Position numbers and translations under genes: made by a program. Positions 27,256 through 35,093 of a stretch of 64,000 bases of DNA are shown piece after piece (positions within the stretch are counted from its first letter, which is position 1; every line of letters begins with the position of its first letter). Source of the DNA: Variovorax fucosicus (lineage in GTDB: Bacteria > Pseudomonadota > Gammaproteobacteria > Burkholderiales > Burkholderiaceae_C); NCBI RefSeq assembly GCF_030316825.1, contig NZ_JASZYU010000004.1, positions 1 to 64,000 of the forward strand. Direction: 5' to 3'. Below the pieces are notes generated by a model. The model searched no databases. It worked only from the letters and a program-made list of their open reading frames with translations, and was not told where the DNA came from.

Positions 27256-28161
27256 AGGCGCTCCAGTTCTTCAGAACCATGTCGCGCACCGCCCGATCGC
27301 GATGAACTCCTTGGGAAGAGCGCGCATCCGCTGCGAGCAAAGACATAGCCTCGGGTGCGGCACGCCTTCGCCACCAATCTGCTCGAACGGAAGGTCGACA
27401 TCGGCGTCATCCAGGTTCAGCGCACCCTGGCAGCGACGACGTCGGCTGTCAGTACCTTCAGTGTATCGCCCACTGCGAAAAGTACTGGGTCAAATGGGCC
27501 TGCCTTTGGCCCACCAGATGCTGGCGCGTGAGCGTGCTGACCAGGCTGAGGTAGCCGGCAGCAATATCGGCCTTGTTGTTCGGCAAATTTCGGTCGAGGT
27601 GGCGTGGTTGAAAAAGGTGACCGAACCGTCAAGATGCAGCGCGCCGCCGATGACTCTGCGGCTGAGCACCGGGGCGCGTTCTCCGTTGAGCGAGTACGTT
27701 GCGAGCATGCGCGACGACTCCATGTTCTCGGGATGCGCTTGCACGACATAGGCCGAACTGACGACGGGTGAGAGCACCTGGACCAGAAAGGCGCAAGCCT
27801 TCTGCTTCGGTGATCGCATCGCATGCGAACGAGGTCGGCACGATCAACGGCAAGGTGCGCCCTGGCAGCAAGACGGAAGCGTTTGTGAAGGCAGTGAAGG
27901 TTCCGGTGCACATCCCGCGCTCTGGTGTGCCCATGGGCTTTGACGCTGCCGGCACATGCGTGTCGGGCTGTTGAGTCGACACTGACGAAGGCACTTGAGC
28001 GCACCTATGGGCGTGGGCCAGCGCACAGACGGCTCGCCCTGCTGCGCGCACCGTGCAGGATGCGCATCGAGGCTCGGCGAGCTCTTCGCCGATAGCAAAA
28101 GTTGGTTCGCGCCAATTCGATCGACGCGCCGGCATGACCTCGCCATCAACAGGAGTGACTC
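27256..28161. other. About 900 bp without an intact gene
   Basis: Apart from a recombinase fragment (27358-27480), the minus strand between 27600 and 28000 gives two protein-like stretches in different frames. One is around GMCTGTFTAFTNASVLLPGR (about 27860-27930); the other is around AHPENMESSRMLATYSLNG and RRVIGGALHLDGSVTFFNH (about 27590-27760). They look like one decayed gene on the minus strand with a frameshift near 27800. I do not recognise the family. No RNA gene was seen. Confidence 0.45.
27358..27480 (+). pseudogene. Tyrosine recombinase C-terminal fragment
   Basis: RHAFATNLLERKVDIGVIQ matches the HxxR helix and following helix of XerC/D-like and IS-borne tyrosine recombinases. After it the frame degrades where the conserved second His and the Tyr should follow. 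It is a trace of a former mobile element in this gap. Confidence 0.55.
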
Positions 28162-29196
28162 ATGACACAAAAGATGCAAGCTGCAGTCGTCGAGCATTTC
28201 GGAAAACCCTTGGTGCTTCAGGAATGGGACATCCCCACGCCCGGGGCCGGCCAGATCCTGGTCAAGACCGAGGCCTGCGGCGTCTGCCACACCGATCTAC
28301 ATGCCGCGCATGGCGACTGGCCCGTGAAGCCCACGCTGCCGTTCATTCCCGGCCATGAGGGCATCGGGCGCGTGGCGGCCGTCGGAGCCGGCGTGACGAG
28401 CGTGAAAGAGGGCGACCGGGTCGGGGTGCCCTGGCTCTACTCGGCCTGCGGTCATTGCGAGTACTGCCTGACGGCCTGGGAGACGGTGTGCGCCCAGGCG
28501 CAGTTCGGCGGCTACACCAAGAACGGCGGCTTCGCCGAGTACATCCTGGCCGACCCGAACTACGTCGCCCGCGTGCCTGTCGGCCTGGCGGCCCGGGATG
28601 CAGCACCCATCATCTGCGCCGGCATCACCACCTACAAGGGGATCAAGGAGACCGCGGCAAGGCCTGGGGAATGGATCGCCGTCTCCGGCGTCGGCGGGCT
28701 CGGGCATCTGGCGATCCAGTATGCCAAGGTCATGGGTCTGCATGTCTGTGCGGTCGACATCGACGAGGGCAAGCTCGCCCACGCCAAACAACTCGGGGCC
28801 GACGTCGTGATCAATGCCAGGAACGGCGACGCGGCGGCTGCCGTGAAGAAGGAAACCGGCGGCGGAGCGCATGGCGTCCTGATCACAGCGCCCTCGCTGG
28901 TCGCATTCAAACAGGGCGTCGCCATGACCCGCAAGCTTGGCACCTGCGTCCTGGTCGGGCTGCCACCAGGCGAGTTCCCGATCCCGCTCTTCGATGTGGT
29001 GGCGAACTGCATCACCGTGCGCGGTTCGTTCGTCGGCACGCGCAGGGACATGGCCGAAGCGCTCTCCTTCGCCGCCGAGGGCAAGGTCAAGGCCGACATC
29101 GAACTGCAGCCCCTGACATCGATCAACGGGGTCCTCGACCGGCTCCAGCGCGGCGAAGTGGCGTCGCGCGTGGTCATCGAATTCGCGGAAGCTTGA
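28162..29196 (+). CDS. adhP: Zinc-dependent alcohol dehydrogenase AdhP
   Basis: A 344-residue medium-chain alcohol dehydrogenase that interconverts primary alcohols and aldehydes with NAD. The catalytic zinc ligands appear in EACGVCHTDLHAAHGDW and PGHEGIGRV. The structural zinc cysteines are in SACGHCEYCLTAWETVC. The Rossmann motif VSGVGGLGHLAIQYAK follows at about 174-189. Its own AGGAG site precedes the ATG, and it appears to be a single transcription unit. It closes before the promoter of the opine-dehydrogenase-like operon. Confidence 0.93.
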   Translation: MTQKMQAAVVEHFGKPLVLQEWDIPTPGAGQILVKTEACGVCHTDLHAAHGDWPVKPTLPFIPGHEGIGRVAAVGAGVTSVKEGDRVGVPWLYSACGHCEYCLTAWETVCAQAQFGGYTKNGGFAEYILADPNYVARVPVGLAARDAAPIICAGITTYKGIKETAARPGEWIAVSGVGGLGHLAIQYAKVMGLHVCAVDIDEGKLAHAKQLGADVVINARNGDAAAAVKKETGGGAHGVLITAPSLVAFKQGVAMTRKLGTCVLVGLPPGEFPIPLFDVVANCITVRGSFVGTRRDMAEALSFAAEGKVKADIELQPLTSINGVLDRLQRGEVASRVVIEFAEA

Positions 29197-29285
29197 GTCG
29201 AGAAGAGGGCACTCGAACAGTCGCGCAGAACGCCGCACAGACTGAGCGGTGTGTGGTGCAGTTCAACCGCCCATGAAAAATGTGG

Positions 29286-29314
29286 TTGACACATGAATTG
29301 ATGAAAAGTAATGT
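29286..29314 (+). promoter_or_regulatory. Sigma70-type promoter of the three-gene dehydrogenase operon
   Basis: TTGACA (29286-29291) and TAATGT (29309-29314) are separated by 17 bp, about 70 bp upstream of the ATG at 29386. The surrounding sequence is markedly AT-richer than its neighbours. Confidence 0.65.
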
Positions 29315-29385
29315 AATAACGCATTGCTCCTCCGGTTCCGCAGCGCGGCGCCGGTTCATCGACTCCTGTTCTTGCGCTTTCGACC

Positions 29386-30459
29386 ATGAAAATTGCAATC
29401 CTCGGCGGTGGGCACGGCGCCTATGCGGCCGCTGCCGACCTGTCCGAAGCCGGCCACGAGGTGCGCCTGTGGCGCCGTGACGCCGCCGCGCTCGAGTCGG
29501 TCATCCGTGCCGGCGCGATCACGCTGAAAGATGCCGCCGGCACGCGCGAAGTGCCGCTCGCGCTCGCCACACCGGACATCGCAGACGCCCTGCGCGGCGC
29601 CGAACTGATCGTCGTTCCCACGCCGGCCATCGCACAGCACGACATCGCTCTGGAGATGGCGCCGCACCTGGCGGACGGGCAGGTCGTCTTTCTGCCGCCG
29701 GGGACCTTTGGCAGCTTCGTGATGGCGCGAACGGTTGCGCAGGCGGGCAGCCACGCCGACGTGGCCTGGGCCGAAACGGGCACCTTGCCCTACCTGGCGC
29801 GCAAGCACGGCGAGCGCGAGGTGAATCTGACGATACGCGCCGTCCGCCTCCCCACCGGGGTCTACCCGGCGCGCAAGGCGACCGAGGCGATCGCGGTGAT
29901 CCGCAAGGCCTACCCGAGCGTGCATGGCTGCGGCGACGCGCTGTCGGGCGCCCTGATGAATGCCGGGCCGGTGATCCACCCGCCGCTCATGGTCATGAAC
30001 GCGGCGCCGCTGCAGCATTTCGAGCGCTGGGACATCCACAACGAAGGCACGCAGCGCGCCGTGCGCGACGTGACCGACCGGCTCGACCAGGAGCGCATCG
30101 CGGTGCGCGAGGCCTTCGGGCAGGGCGCGCCGCACTATCCGCTGGCCGACCACTACAACAACGAGCGGTGGATGTACGGCGATGCGCACAAGCAGCTCGT
30201 CAAGTCGGGCGACTGGCGCGAGAACATCGACCTCTACGCGCACCGCTACGTCACCGAAGACACCGAACTCGGGCTGGCCTTCCTCGCGTCCGCCGCGCGC
30301 TACGCCGGCGTCGATGCACCCATTGCCCACGGCCTGCTGGCCATCGTGGGCGGCTTTCTGGGGCGCGACCTGCGGCTTGGCGAGCGCACCTTCGAAACGC
30401 TGGGGCTCGCCGAGCTGACGCCGGCGCAGCTCACGCAGAGGCTGCACGATGGCGAATGA
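29386..30459 (+). CDS. NAD/NADP octopine/nopaline dehydrogenase family protein
   Basis: A 357-residue protein with an N-terminal Rossmann domain (ILGGGHGAYAAAADL, GxGxxG type) and the C-terminal helical domain of the opine dehydrogenase family (about 175-330). Opine dehydrogenases reversibly join an amino acid and a 2-oxo acid; catabolic relatives run the oxidative direction. The gene overlaps the next one by 11 bp and heads a three-gene operon. The substrate is unknown. A ketopantoate-reductase-like role is less likely given the C-terminal domain. Confidence 0.82.
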   Translation: MKIAILGGGHGAYAAAADLSEAGHEVRLWRRDAAALESVIRAGAITLKDAAGTREVPLALATPDIADALRGAELIVVPTPAIAQHDIALEMAPHLADGQVVFLPPGTFGSFVMARTVAQAGSHADVAWAETGTLPYLARKHGEREVNLTIRAVRLPTGVYPARKATEAIAVIRKAYPSVHGCGDALSGALMNAGPVIHPPLMVMNAAPLQHFERWDIHNEGTQRAVRDVTDRLDQERIAVREAFGQGAPHYPLADHYNNERWMYGDAHKQLVKSGDWRENIDLYAHRYVTEDTELGLAFLASAARYAGVDAPIAHGLLAIVGGFLGRDLRLGERTFETLGLAELTPAQLTQRLHDGE

Positions 30460-31450
30460 AGCGCTGCCGCGTTTCGCGGCCGTCGGCGCGGGCCGCATGG
30501 GGCGCGGCATCGCGATCGCGTTTGCCTACGCGGGCCACCGCATCTCGCTGATCGATCTGCGTCCGCGCAGCGACGACGCCTGGCACAAGCTGGCGGGCGA
30601 GGCGCGGGCCGAGATCGAGAGCAGCCTGGACGGGCTGGCACAGCTGGGCGTCATCGACGCGGCGCAGGTTGAGGCCATCGCGTCGCGCGTCGATCTCGTG
30701 AATGCGGCCGGGGCGCCTGCTGCACTGCAAGCGGCCGAGCTGGTGTTCGAAGGTGTGCCCGAAACGCTCGATGCCAAGCGCGATGCCTTCGCGCAGTTGA
30801 ACCGCCATTGCCGCGACGACGCGATCCTGACCTCCACCACCAGCAGCATCCTCGTGACGCAGCTGGCCGCGCTGGTTCGCAACCCCGGCCGCTTTCTCAA
30901 CATGCACTGGCTCAACCCGGCCTATGTGATTCCGGTGGTCGAACTGAGTTGCCATCCGGCCACCAACCCCGCCGTGCTGGCCCGCGCCAAGGCGCTGATG
31001 GAGGCGATCGGCAAGCTGCCGGTGGTGTGCGGCGCATCCCCGGGCTACATCGTGCCGCGGCTGCAGGCGCTGGTGATGAACGAGGCCGCACGCATGATCG
31101 AGGAGGGCGCCGCCACCGCCGAAGAGATCGACAAGGCCACGCGCTACGGCCTGGGCCTGCGCTTTGCCGCACTCGGGGTGGTGGAGTTCATCGACTTCGG
31201 CGGCTGCGACATCCTGCACCACGCCAGCCGCGAGATGGCCGCGTCGATCGACCGCGGGCGCTACACCGCGCCCGCCATCGTCGACCGCATGGTGGAAGAG
31301 GGGCGCCTCGGCCTCAAGAGCGGCAGCGGGTTCTACGGCTACGAAGGGCGCGACATCGCCGTCTACCGGCGCGATGTGCTTTCCAGAACGCTGGGCGCGC
31401 TCCGGCACGCGGGCCTGTGGCGCGCGCCGGCGACCGGGACCTTGGAATGA
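30449..31450 (+). CDS. 3-hydroxyacyl-CoA dehydrogenase family protein
   Basis: A 333-residue NAD-dependent dehydrogenase. The Rossmann motif is VGAGRMGRGIAIAFAYAG, the central segment LTSTTSSILVTQLA, and the NMHWLNPAYVIPVVEL stretch carries the usual His of the HxxxP-type motif. The C-terminal domain (from about 190) is the 3HCDH fold. It oxidises a 3-hydroxyacyl group to the 3-oxo form, on CoA or free acids depending on the subfamily. It overlaps the preceding gene by 11 bp and the next by 4 bp. Confidence 0.88.
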   Translation: MANEALPRFAAVGAGRMGRGIAIAFAYAGHRISLIDLRPRSDDAWHKLAGEARAEIESSLDGLAQLGVIDAAQVEAIASRVDLVNAAGAPAALQAAELVFEGVPETLDAKRDAFAQLNRHCRDDAILTSTTSSILVTQLAALVRNPGRFLNMHWLNPAYVIPVVELSCHPATNPAVLARAKALMEAIGKLPVVCGASPGYIVPRLQALVMNEAARMIEEGAATAEEIDKATRYGLGLRFAALGVVEFIDFGGCDILHHASREMAASIDRGRYTAPAIVDRMVEEGRLGLKSGSGFYGYEGRDIAVYRRDVLSRTLGALRHAGLWRAPATGTLE

Positions 31451-32253
31451 GCCCGATCCGCCGCGCCTTTGCCGACCTGTCGGTGGGGCAGGTGCACTAT
31501 GCCGCGTGCGGCCAGCCGCAGGCACCCGCCGTGCTGCTGCTGCATCAGTCGCCCCGCAGCTGGGCCGAGTACCGCGAGGTGCTGGCGCTGCTCGGCGCGC
31601 ACCGGCGCGCGATTGCGATGGACACCGCAGGCTTCGGCGATTCCGCGGCCGGCGAGGCGCCCGCCAGCATCGAACAATGGGCGCGTGTGGCGTGCGAGCT
31701 GCTTGACGCGCTGGGCATCGATTGCGCCGACGTGGTCGGCCACCACACCGGCGGCGTCATCGCGGTGGAGTTGGCCGCCGCCTTCCCCGGGCGCGTGCGC
31801 AGCCTGGTGCTCTCGTCCACGCCCTTCACCGACGAGGCCTTTCGCCGCGCGCGCGCCGAGCGGCCGCCGATCGACGAGGTCGAGCCCAGCGACGATGGCC
31901 AGCACCTCGCGGCGCTGTGGCAAAAGCGCCAGGGCTTCTACCCGCCAGGCCGGCCCGAACTGCTCGAAGCCTTCGTGCTCGATGCATTGAAGGTCGGGCG
32001 CCGCCTCGAAGAAGGGCACCGCGCGGTCGCCGCCTACCGCATGGAAGACCGCATCGACCGTGTCGTGCAGCCCGTCCTGATCATCCGCGCCACCGACGAT
32101 CCGTTCGCGGCGCCGCATGCCGCCGAACTGCTGCAGCATCTGCCGCAGGCGCGCGTGGTCGACATCGAGGGCGGCATGGTGCCCTTGCCCGATCAGATGC
32201 CTGAAGCCTTTGCGCGCGCGGTGCTGGCGTTTCTGGAACCGTCGGCGTCCTGA
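31447..32253 (+). CDS. Alpha/beta-hydrolase-fold protein lacking the catalytic Ser and His
   Basis: A 268-residue protein of the alpha/beta hydrolase fold, last gene of the operon (ATGA overlap at the start). The oxyanion segment LLLHQSPRSWAEYR and strand-turn-helix of the elbow are present, but the elbow reads VVGHHTGG: the nucleophile position is H100 instead of Ser. Near the C-terminus the place of the catalytic His is M244 (IEGGMVPLPDQ). The acid-site region RATDDPF is kept. It may be a non-hydrolytic member, as in cofactor-free dioxygenases of this fold, or use another mechanism. It is convergent with the MarR gene. Confidence 0.82.
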   Translation: MSPIRRAFADLSVGQVHYAACGQPQAPAVLLLHQSPRSWAEYREVLALLGAHRRAIAMDTAGFGDSAAGEAPASIEQWARVACELLDALGIDCADVVGHHTGGVIAVELAAAFPGRVRSLVLSSTPFTDEAFRRARAERPPIDEVEPSDDGQHLAALWQKRQGFYPPGRPELLEAFVLDALKVGRRLEEGHRAVAAYRMEDRIDRVVQPVLIIRATDDPFAAPHAAELLQHLPQARVVDIEGGMVPLPDQMPEAFARAVLAFLEPSAS

Positions 32254-32276
32254 ACGCCATGCGGGCCGATGCAGGC

Positions 32277-32765
32277 TCAGCCTTCGTCGGTGTCTTCGGC
32301 GTCCGCGTCGGCCGGCGTGTGCGCGTGCAACTCGATCATCTGGCGCAGCGTGTTCTTGAGCTCCTCGGCGCGGCGCAGGCCAAAGGGTTCGAGCACGCGC
32401 AGCTCGTGTTCGCGCGCCAGTTCCATCAGGTGCTCCACCGCCTTCGTCCCCTTGCGCGTGATGCGCACCAGCGTGATGCGGCGATCACTCTCATGGGGCA
32501 GCCGCTCGATCTGGCCGCGCGCCTCCATGCGGTCGAGCAGGCGCGTCACCGTGGGCTGCTTGGTCACGGTCACCTGCGCGAGCTCACCGATGCTGACCGG
32601 CTCGCTGCCCGCCAGCGAGGCCATCACGCGCCACTCCGACACCGAAAAACCGTGCTGGCGCGCCACCACGTGGAACTCCGACGAGATGAGCTGGCTGGCC
32701 TGCGCCAGCAAGGCGGGCAGGTAGTCATCGACGAAGCGATGCGATTCAGCGGGCGCTGCGGCCAT
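32277..32765 (-). CDS. MarR family repressor, divergent from the catabolic cluster
   Basis: A 162-residue MarR protein. The winged helix covers about 40-100 (FSVSEWRVMASLAG, VTKQPTVTRLLDRMEARG, DRRITLVRITRKG) with the wing DRR motif. The start has a GGGAG site. It is transcribed divergently from iorA across a 141-bp region holding an inverted repeat and a promoter. MarR proteins in auxin loci release DNA on binding indole-3-acetate; by position this is the candidate repressor of the cluster. An acidic tail of about 12 residues is unusual. Confidence 0.92.
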   Translation of the reverse strand: MAAAPAESHRFVDDYLPALLAQASQLISSEFHVVARQHGFSVSEWRVMASLAGSEPVSIGELAQVTVTKQPTVTRLLDRMEARGQIERLPHESDRRITLVRITRKGTKAVEHLMELAREHELRVLEPFGLRRAEELKNTLRQMIELHAHTPADADAEDTDEG

Positions 32766-32814
32766 GAAGGTCTCCCAGGGCTGATTCGGGCATGCCGCTT
32801 GCTTGTCTAGGGTA

Positions 32815-32830
32815 ATTCATGATTGTGAAT
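32815..32830. promoter_or_regulatory. Candidate MarR operator
   Basis: ATTCA-N6-TGAAT is a perfect 5-bp inverted repeat in the divergent marR/iorA region and overlaps the -35 element of the iorA-facing promoter. Its size and location suit a MarR dimer. Confidence 0.5.
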
Positions 32831-32851
32831 ACATTCAGTTGTCAACATTAT
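32823..32851 (+). promoter_or_regulatory. Candidate promoter of the ior/Rieske cluster
   Basis: TTGTGA (32823-32828), 17-bp spacer, CATTAT (32846-32851), 56 bp before the iorA ATG. Its -35 overlaps the inverted repeat at 32815-32830, so a bound repressor would block it. Confidence 0.45.
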
Positions 32852-32906
32852 AGAAAGCATGGCGCGACGCCCCATCGCACCGTTCCCCGAGAGATGAAAG
32901 ACCACC

Positions 32907-35090
32907 ATGGCTGAGCGTTCATTCGTAGAAGAAGTCAAGAAACTGCGGTTGTCCGGCGGCGAGGTGTTTCGCGGTGAAGGGATTCTGGCCGTAACCAAGG
33001 CGTTGCTGGAGTCTGGGGTTTCCTATGTTGCCGGCTACCAGGGTGCACCCATCTCGCACCTGATGGACGTGCTGGCCGACGCGCAGGACATCCTCGCCGA
33101 GCACGGCATCCGCTTCGAAAACAGCGCCAGCGAGGCCACCGCCGCCGCGACGCTCGCAGCCTCGGTCAACTACCCGCTGCGCGGCGCCGTGACGTTCAAG
33201 GCCACGGTGGGCACCAATGTCGCGTCCGATGCGCTGGCCAACCTGGCATCGGGCGGTGTCACCGGCGGTGCGCTGATCATCGTGGGCGAGGATTACGGCG
33301 AAGGCTCGTCGATCATGCAGGAGCGCAGCCACGCGTTCGCGATGAAGTCGCAGATCTGGCTGCTCGATCCGAGGCCCAACCTGCCGAGCATCGTCGATGC
33401 GGTCAAGCAGGGGTTCGATCTGTCCGAAGCCAGCAACACGCCCGTGATGCTGCAACTGCGCATCCGCGCCTGCCACGTGCATGGCCACTTCATTGCCGGC
33501 GACAACCGGCGCTCCAAATTCACGCTGAAAGACGCGCTCGAAAACCCGCAGCGCGATGTCGGCCGCATCGTGCTGCCGCCCGCCAGCTTCGTGCACGAGC
33601 AGGAAAAGGTGCGGGATCGCTGGCCCGCCGCGGTGCGCTTCATCGAGGAGCGCAAGCTCAACGAGTTCTTCTCCGAAGACGCCGACGACATCGGCATCAT
33701 CGTGCAGGGTGGCAGCTACAACACGCTGCTGCGCGCGCTCGAACGCCTGGGCCTGGCCGACGTCTATGGCGAGACGAAGGTGCCGCTCTACGTGATGAAC
33801 GTGGCCTATCCCGTCATCGAAAGCGAGGTCATCCGCTTCTGCGAGGGCAAGCGCGCAGTGCTGATCGTGGAAGAGGGCCAGCCCAACTTCGTCGAGCAGA
33901 ACCTCGCCACCATCCTGCGCCAGGCTGGCTCGACCACCGCGCTGCACGGCAAGGACATGCTGCCGGTCGCCGGCGAATACACCGCGGCCGAACTGCTGAA
34001 AGGCGCTCGCAGCTTCTGCGAACGCTACGAGCGCCTTGCGCCGCTGCCCGTGCCCGCACCGGTGCGCAAGGTGATCCCTCTCAAGGAAGTGGCCGCTATC
34101 GGCGTCGACGGCGCACCCGAGCCGGCCTTGCCACTGGGCGACAGCGTGCATGCGCGCCCGCCGGGCTTCTGCACCGGCTGCCCGGAGCGGCCGATCTTCA
34201 GCGCGATGAAGCTGGTGGAACGCGAGCTCGGTGCGCACCACGTCAGCGCCGACATCGGCTGCCACCTGTTCTCGATCCTGCCGCCGTTCAGCATCGGCAA
34301 CACGACCATGGGCTATGGCCTCGGCGGCGCCGGCGCTTCGGCGCTCAATGCGCCGGCGGGAAAGCGTGCGATCTCGGTGATGGGCGACGGCGGTTTCTGG
34401 CACAACGGGCTGACCAGCGGCGTGGCGAATGCGGTCTTCAACAAGAGCGACAACCTCACCATCGTGGTCGACAACAACTACACCTCGGCCACCGGCGGGC
34501 AGGACATTCTTTCGTCGCACGCCGTCAACGCGACGCGCAGCACGGGCCACGAGATCGAGCGTGCGGTGCGCGGCGTGGGCGTCGAGTGGGTGAAGACCTT
34601 GCGCCGCACCTACGACGTGGCCGGCATGCGCGATGCGCTCAGGGATGCGTTGACCACCAAGCAGAAGGGCCCCAAGGTTCTGATCGCGCAATCGGAGTGC
34701 ATGCTCAACAAGCAGCGCCGCGAGAAGCCGCAGGTGCGCAAGGCCATTGCCAGCGGCAAGCGCGTGGTGCGCGAGAAGTTCGGTGTCGACGCCGACACCT
34801 GCACCGGCGACCATTCGTGCATCCGCCTGTCGGGCTGCCCATCGCTGTCGATCAAGCCCAATCCCGATCCGCTGCGCACCGATCCGGTGGCCACGGTGCT
34901 CGACAGCTGCGTGGGCTGCGGCGTGTGCGGCGAGGTGTCGCATGCCGCCGTGCTGTGCCCCTCTTTCTACAAGGCGCAGATCGTCAACAACCCGAACCGC
35001 TGGGATCGCGTGCGCGAGCGCGTGCGCAGCGGCGTGATCGGCTGGCTGCAGCGCGGCGAAGCGAAGCGGCGCGAAGCCTGGGCGTTCTGA
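32907..35090 (+). CDS. iorA: Indolepyruvate ferredoxin oxidoreductase, alpha-type subunit (IorA)
   Basis: A 727-residue 2-oxoacid oxidoreductase subunit with both thiamine-enzyme halves. The pyrimidine-type domain is N-terminal (YVAGYQGAPISHLMDVL). The TPP domain is around 415-600 (CTGCPERPIFSAM, MGDGGFWHNGLTSG, DNNYTSATGGQ). The C-terminus carries iron-sulfur cysteines (CTGDHSCIRLSGCPS and CVGCGVCGEV). It decarboxylates indolepyruvate or a related aryl-pyruvate to the acyl-CoA with reduced ferredoxin. IorB follows after 3 nt. Within an auxin-type locus it could feed indolepyruvate in as indoleacetyl-CoA. Phenylpyruvate is an alternative substrate. Confidence 0.9.
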   Translation: MAERSFVEEVKKLRLSGGEVFRGEGILAVTKALLESGVSYVAGYQGAPISHLMDVLADAQDILAEHGIRFENSASEATAAATLAASVNYPLRGAVTFKATVGTNVASDALANLASGGVTGGALIIVGEDYGEGSSIMQERSHAFAMKSQIWLLDPRPNLPSIVDAVKQGFDLSEASNTPVMLQLRIRACHVHGHFIAGDNRRSKFTLKDALENPQRDVGRIVLPPASFVHEQEKVRDRWPAAVRFIEERKLNEFFSEDADDIGIIVQGGSYNTLLRALERLGLADVYGETKVPLYVMNVAYPVIESEVIRFCEGKRAVLIVEEGQPNFVEQNLATILRQAGSTTALHGKDMLPVAGEYTAAELLKGARSFCERYERLAPLPVPAPVRKVIPLKEVAAIGVDGAPEPALPLGDSVHARPPGFCTGCPERPIFSAMKLVERELGAHHVSADIGCHLFSILPPFSIGNTTMGYGLGGAGASALNAPAGKRAISVMGDGGFWHNGLTSGVANAVFNKSDNLTIVVDNNYTSATGGQDILSSHAVNATRSTGHEIERAVRGVGVEWVKTLRRTYDVAGMRDALRDALTTKQKGPKVLIAQSECMLNKQRREKPQVRKAIASGKRVVREKFGVDADTCTGDHSCIRLSGCPSLSIKPNPDPLRTDPVATVLDSCVGCGVCGEVSHAAVLCPSFYKAQIVNNPNRWDRVRERVRSGVIGWLQRGEAKRREAWAF

Positions 35091-35093
35091 ACC

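Noticed and set aside
30808..31446. 5' extension of the hydrolase-fold gene
   Set aside because: The upstream part is an off-frame reading of the 3-hydroxyacyl-CoA dehydrogenase gene. The real start is ATG 31447.
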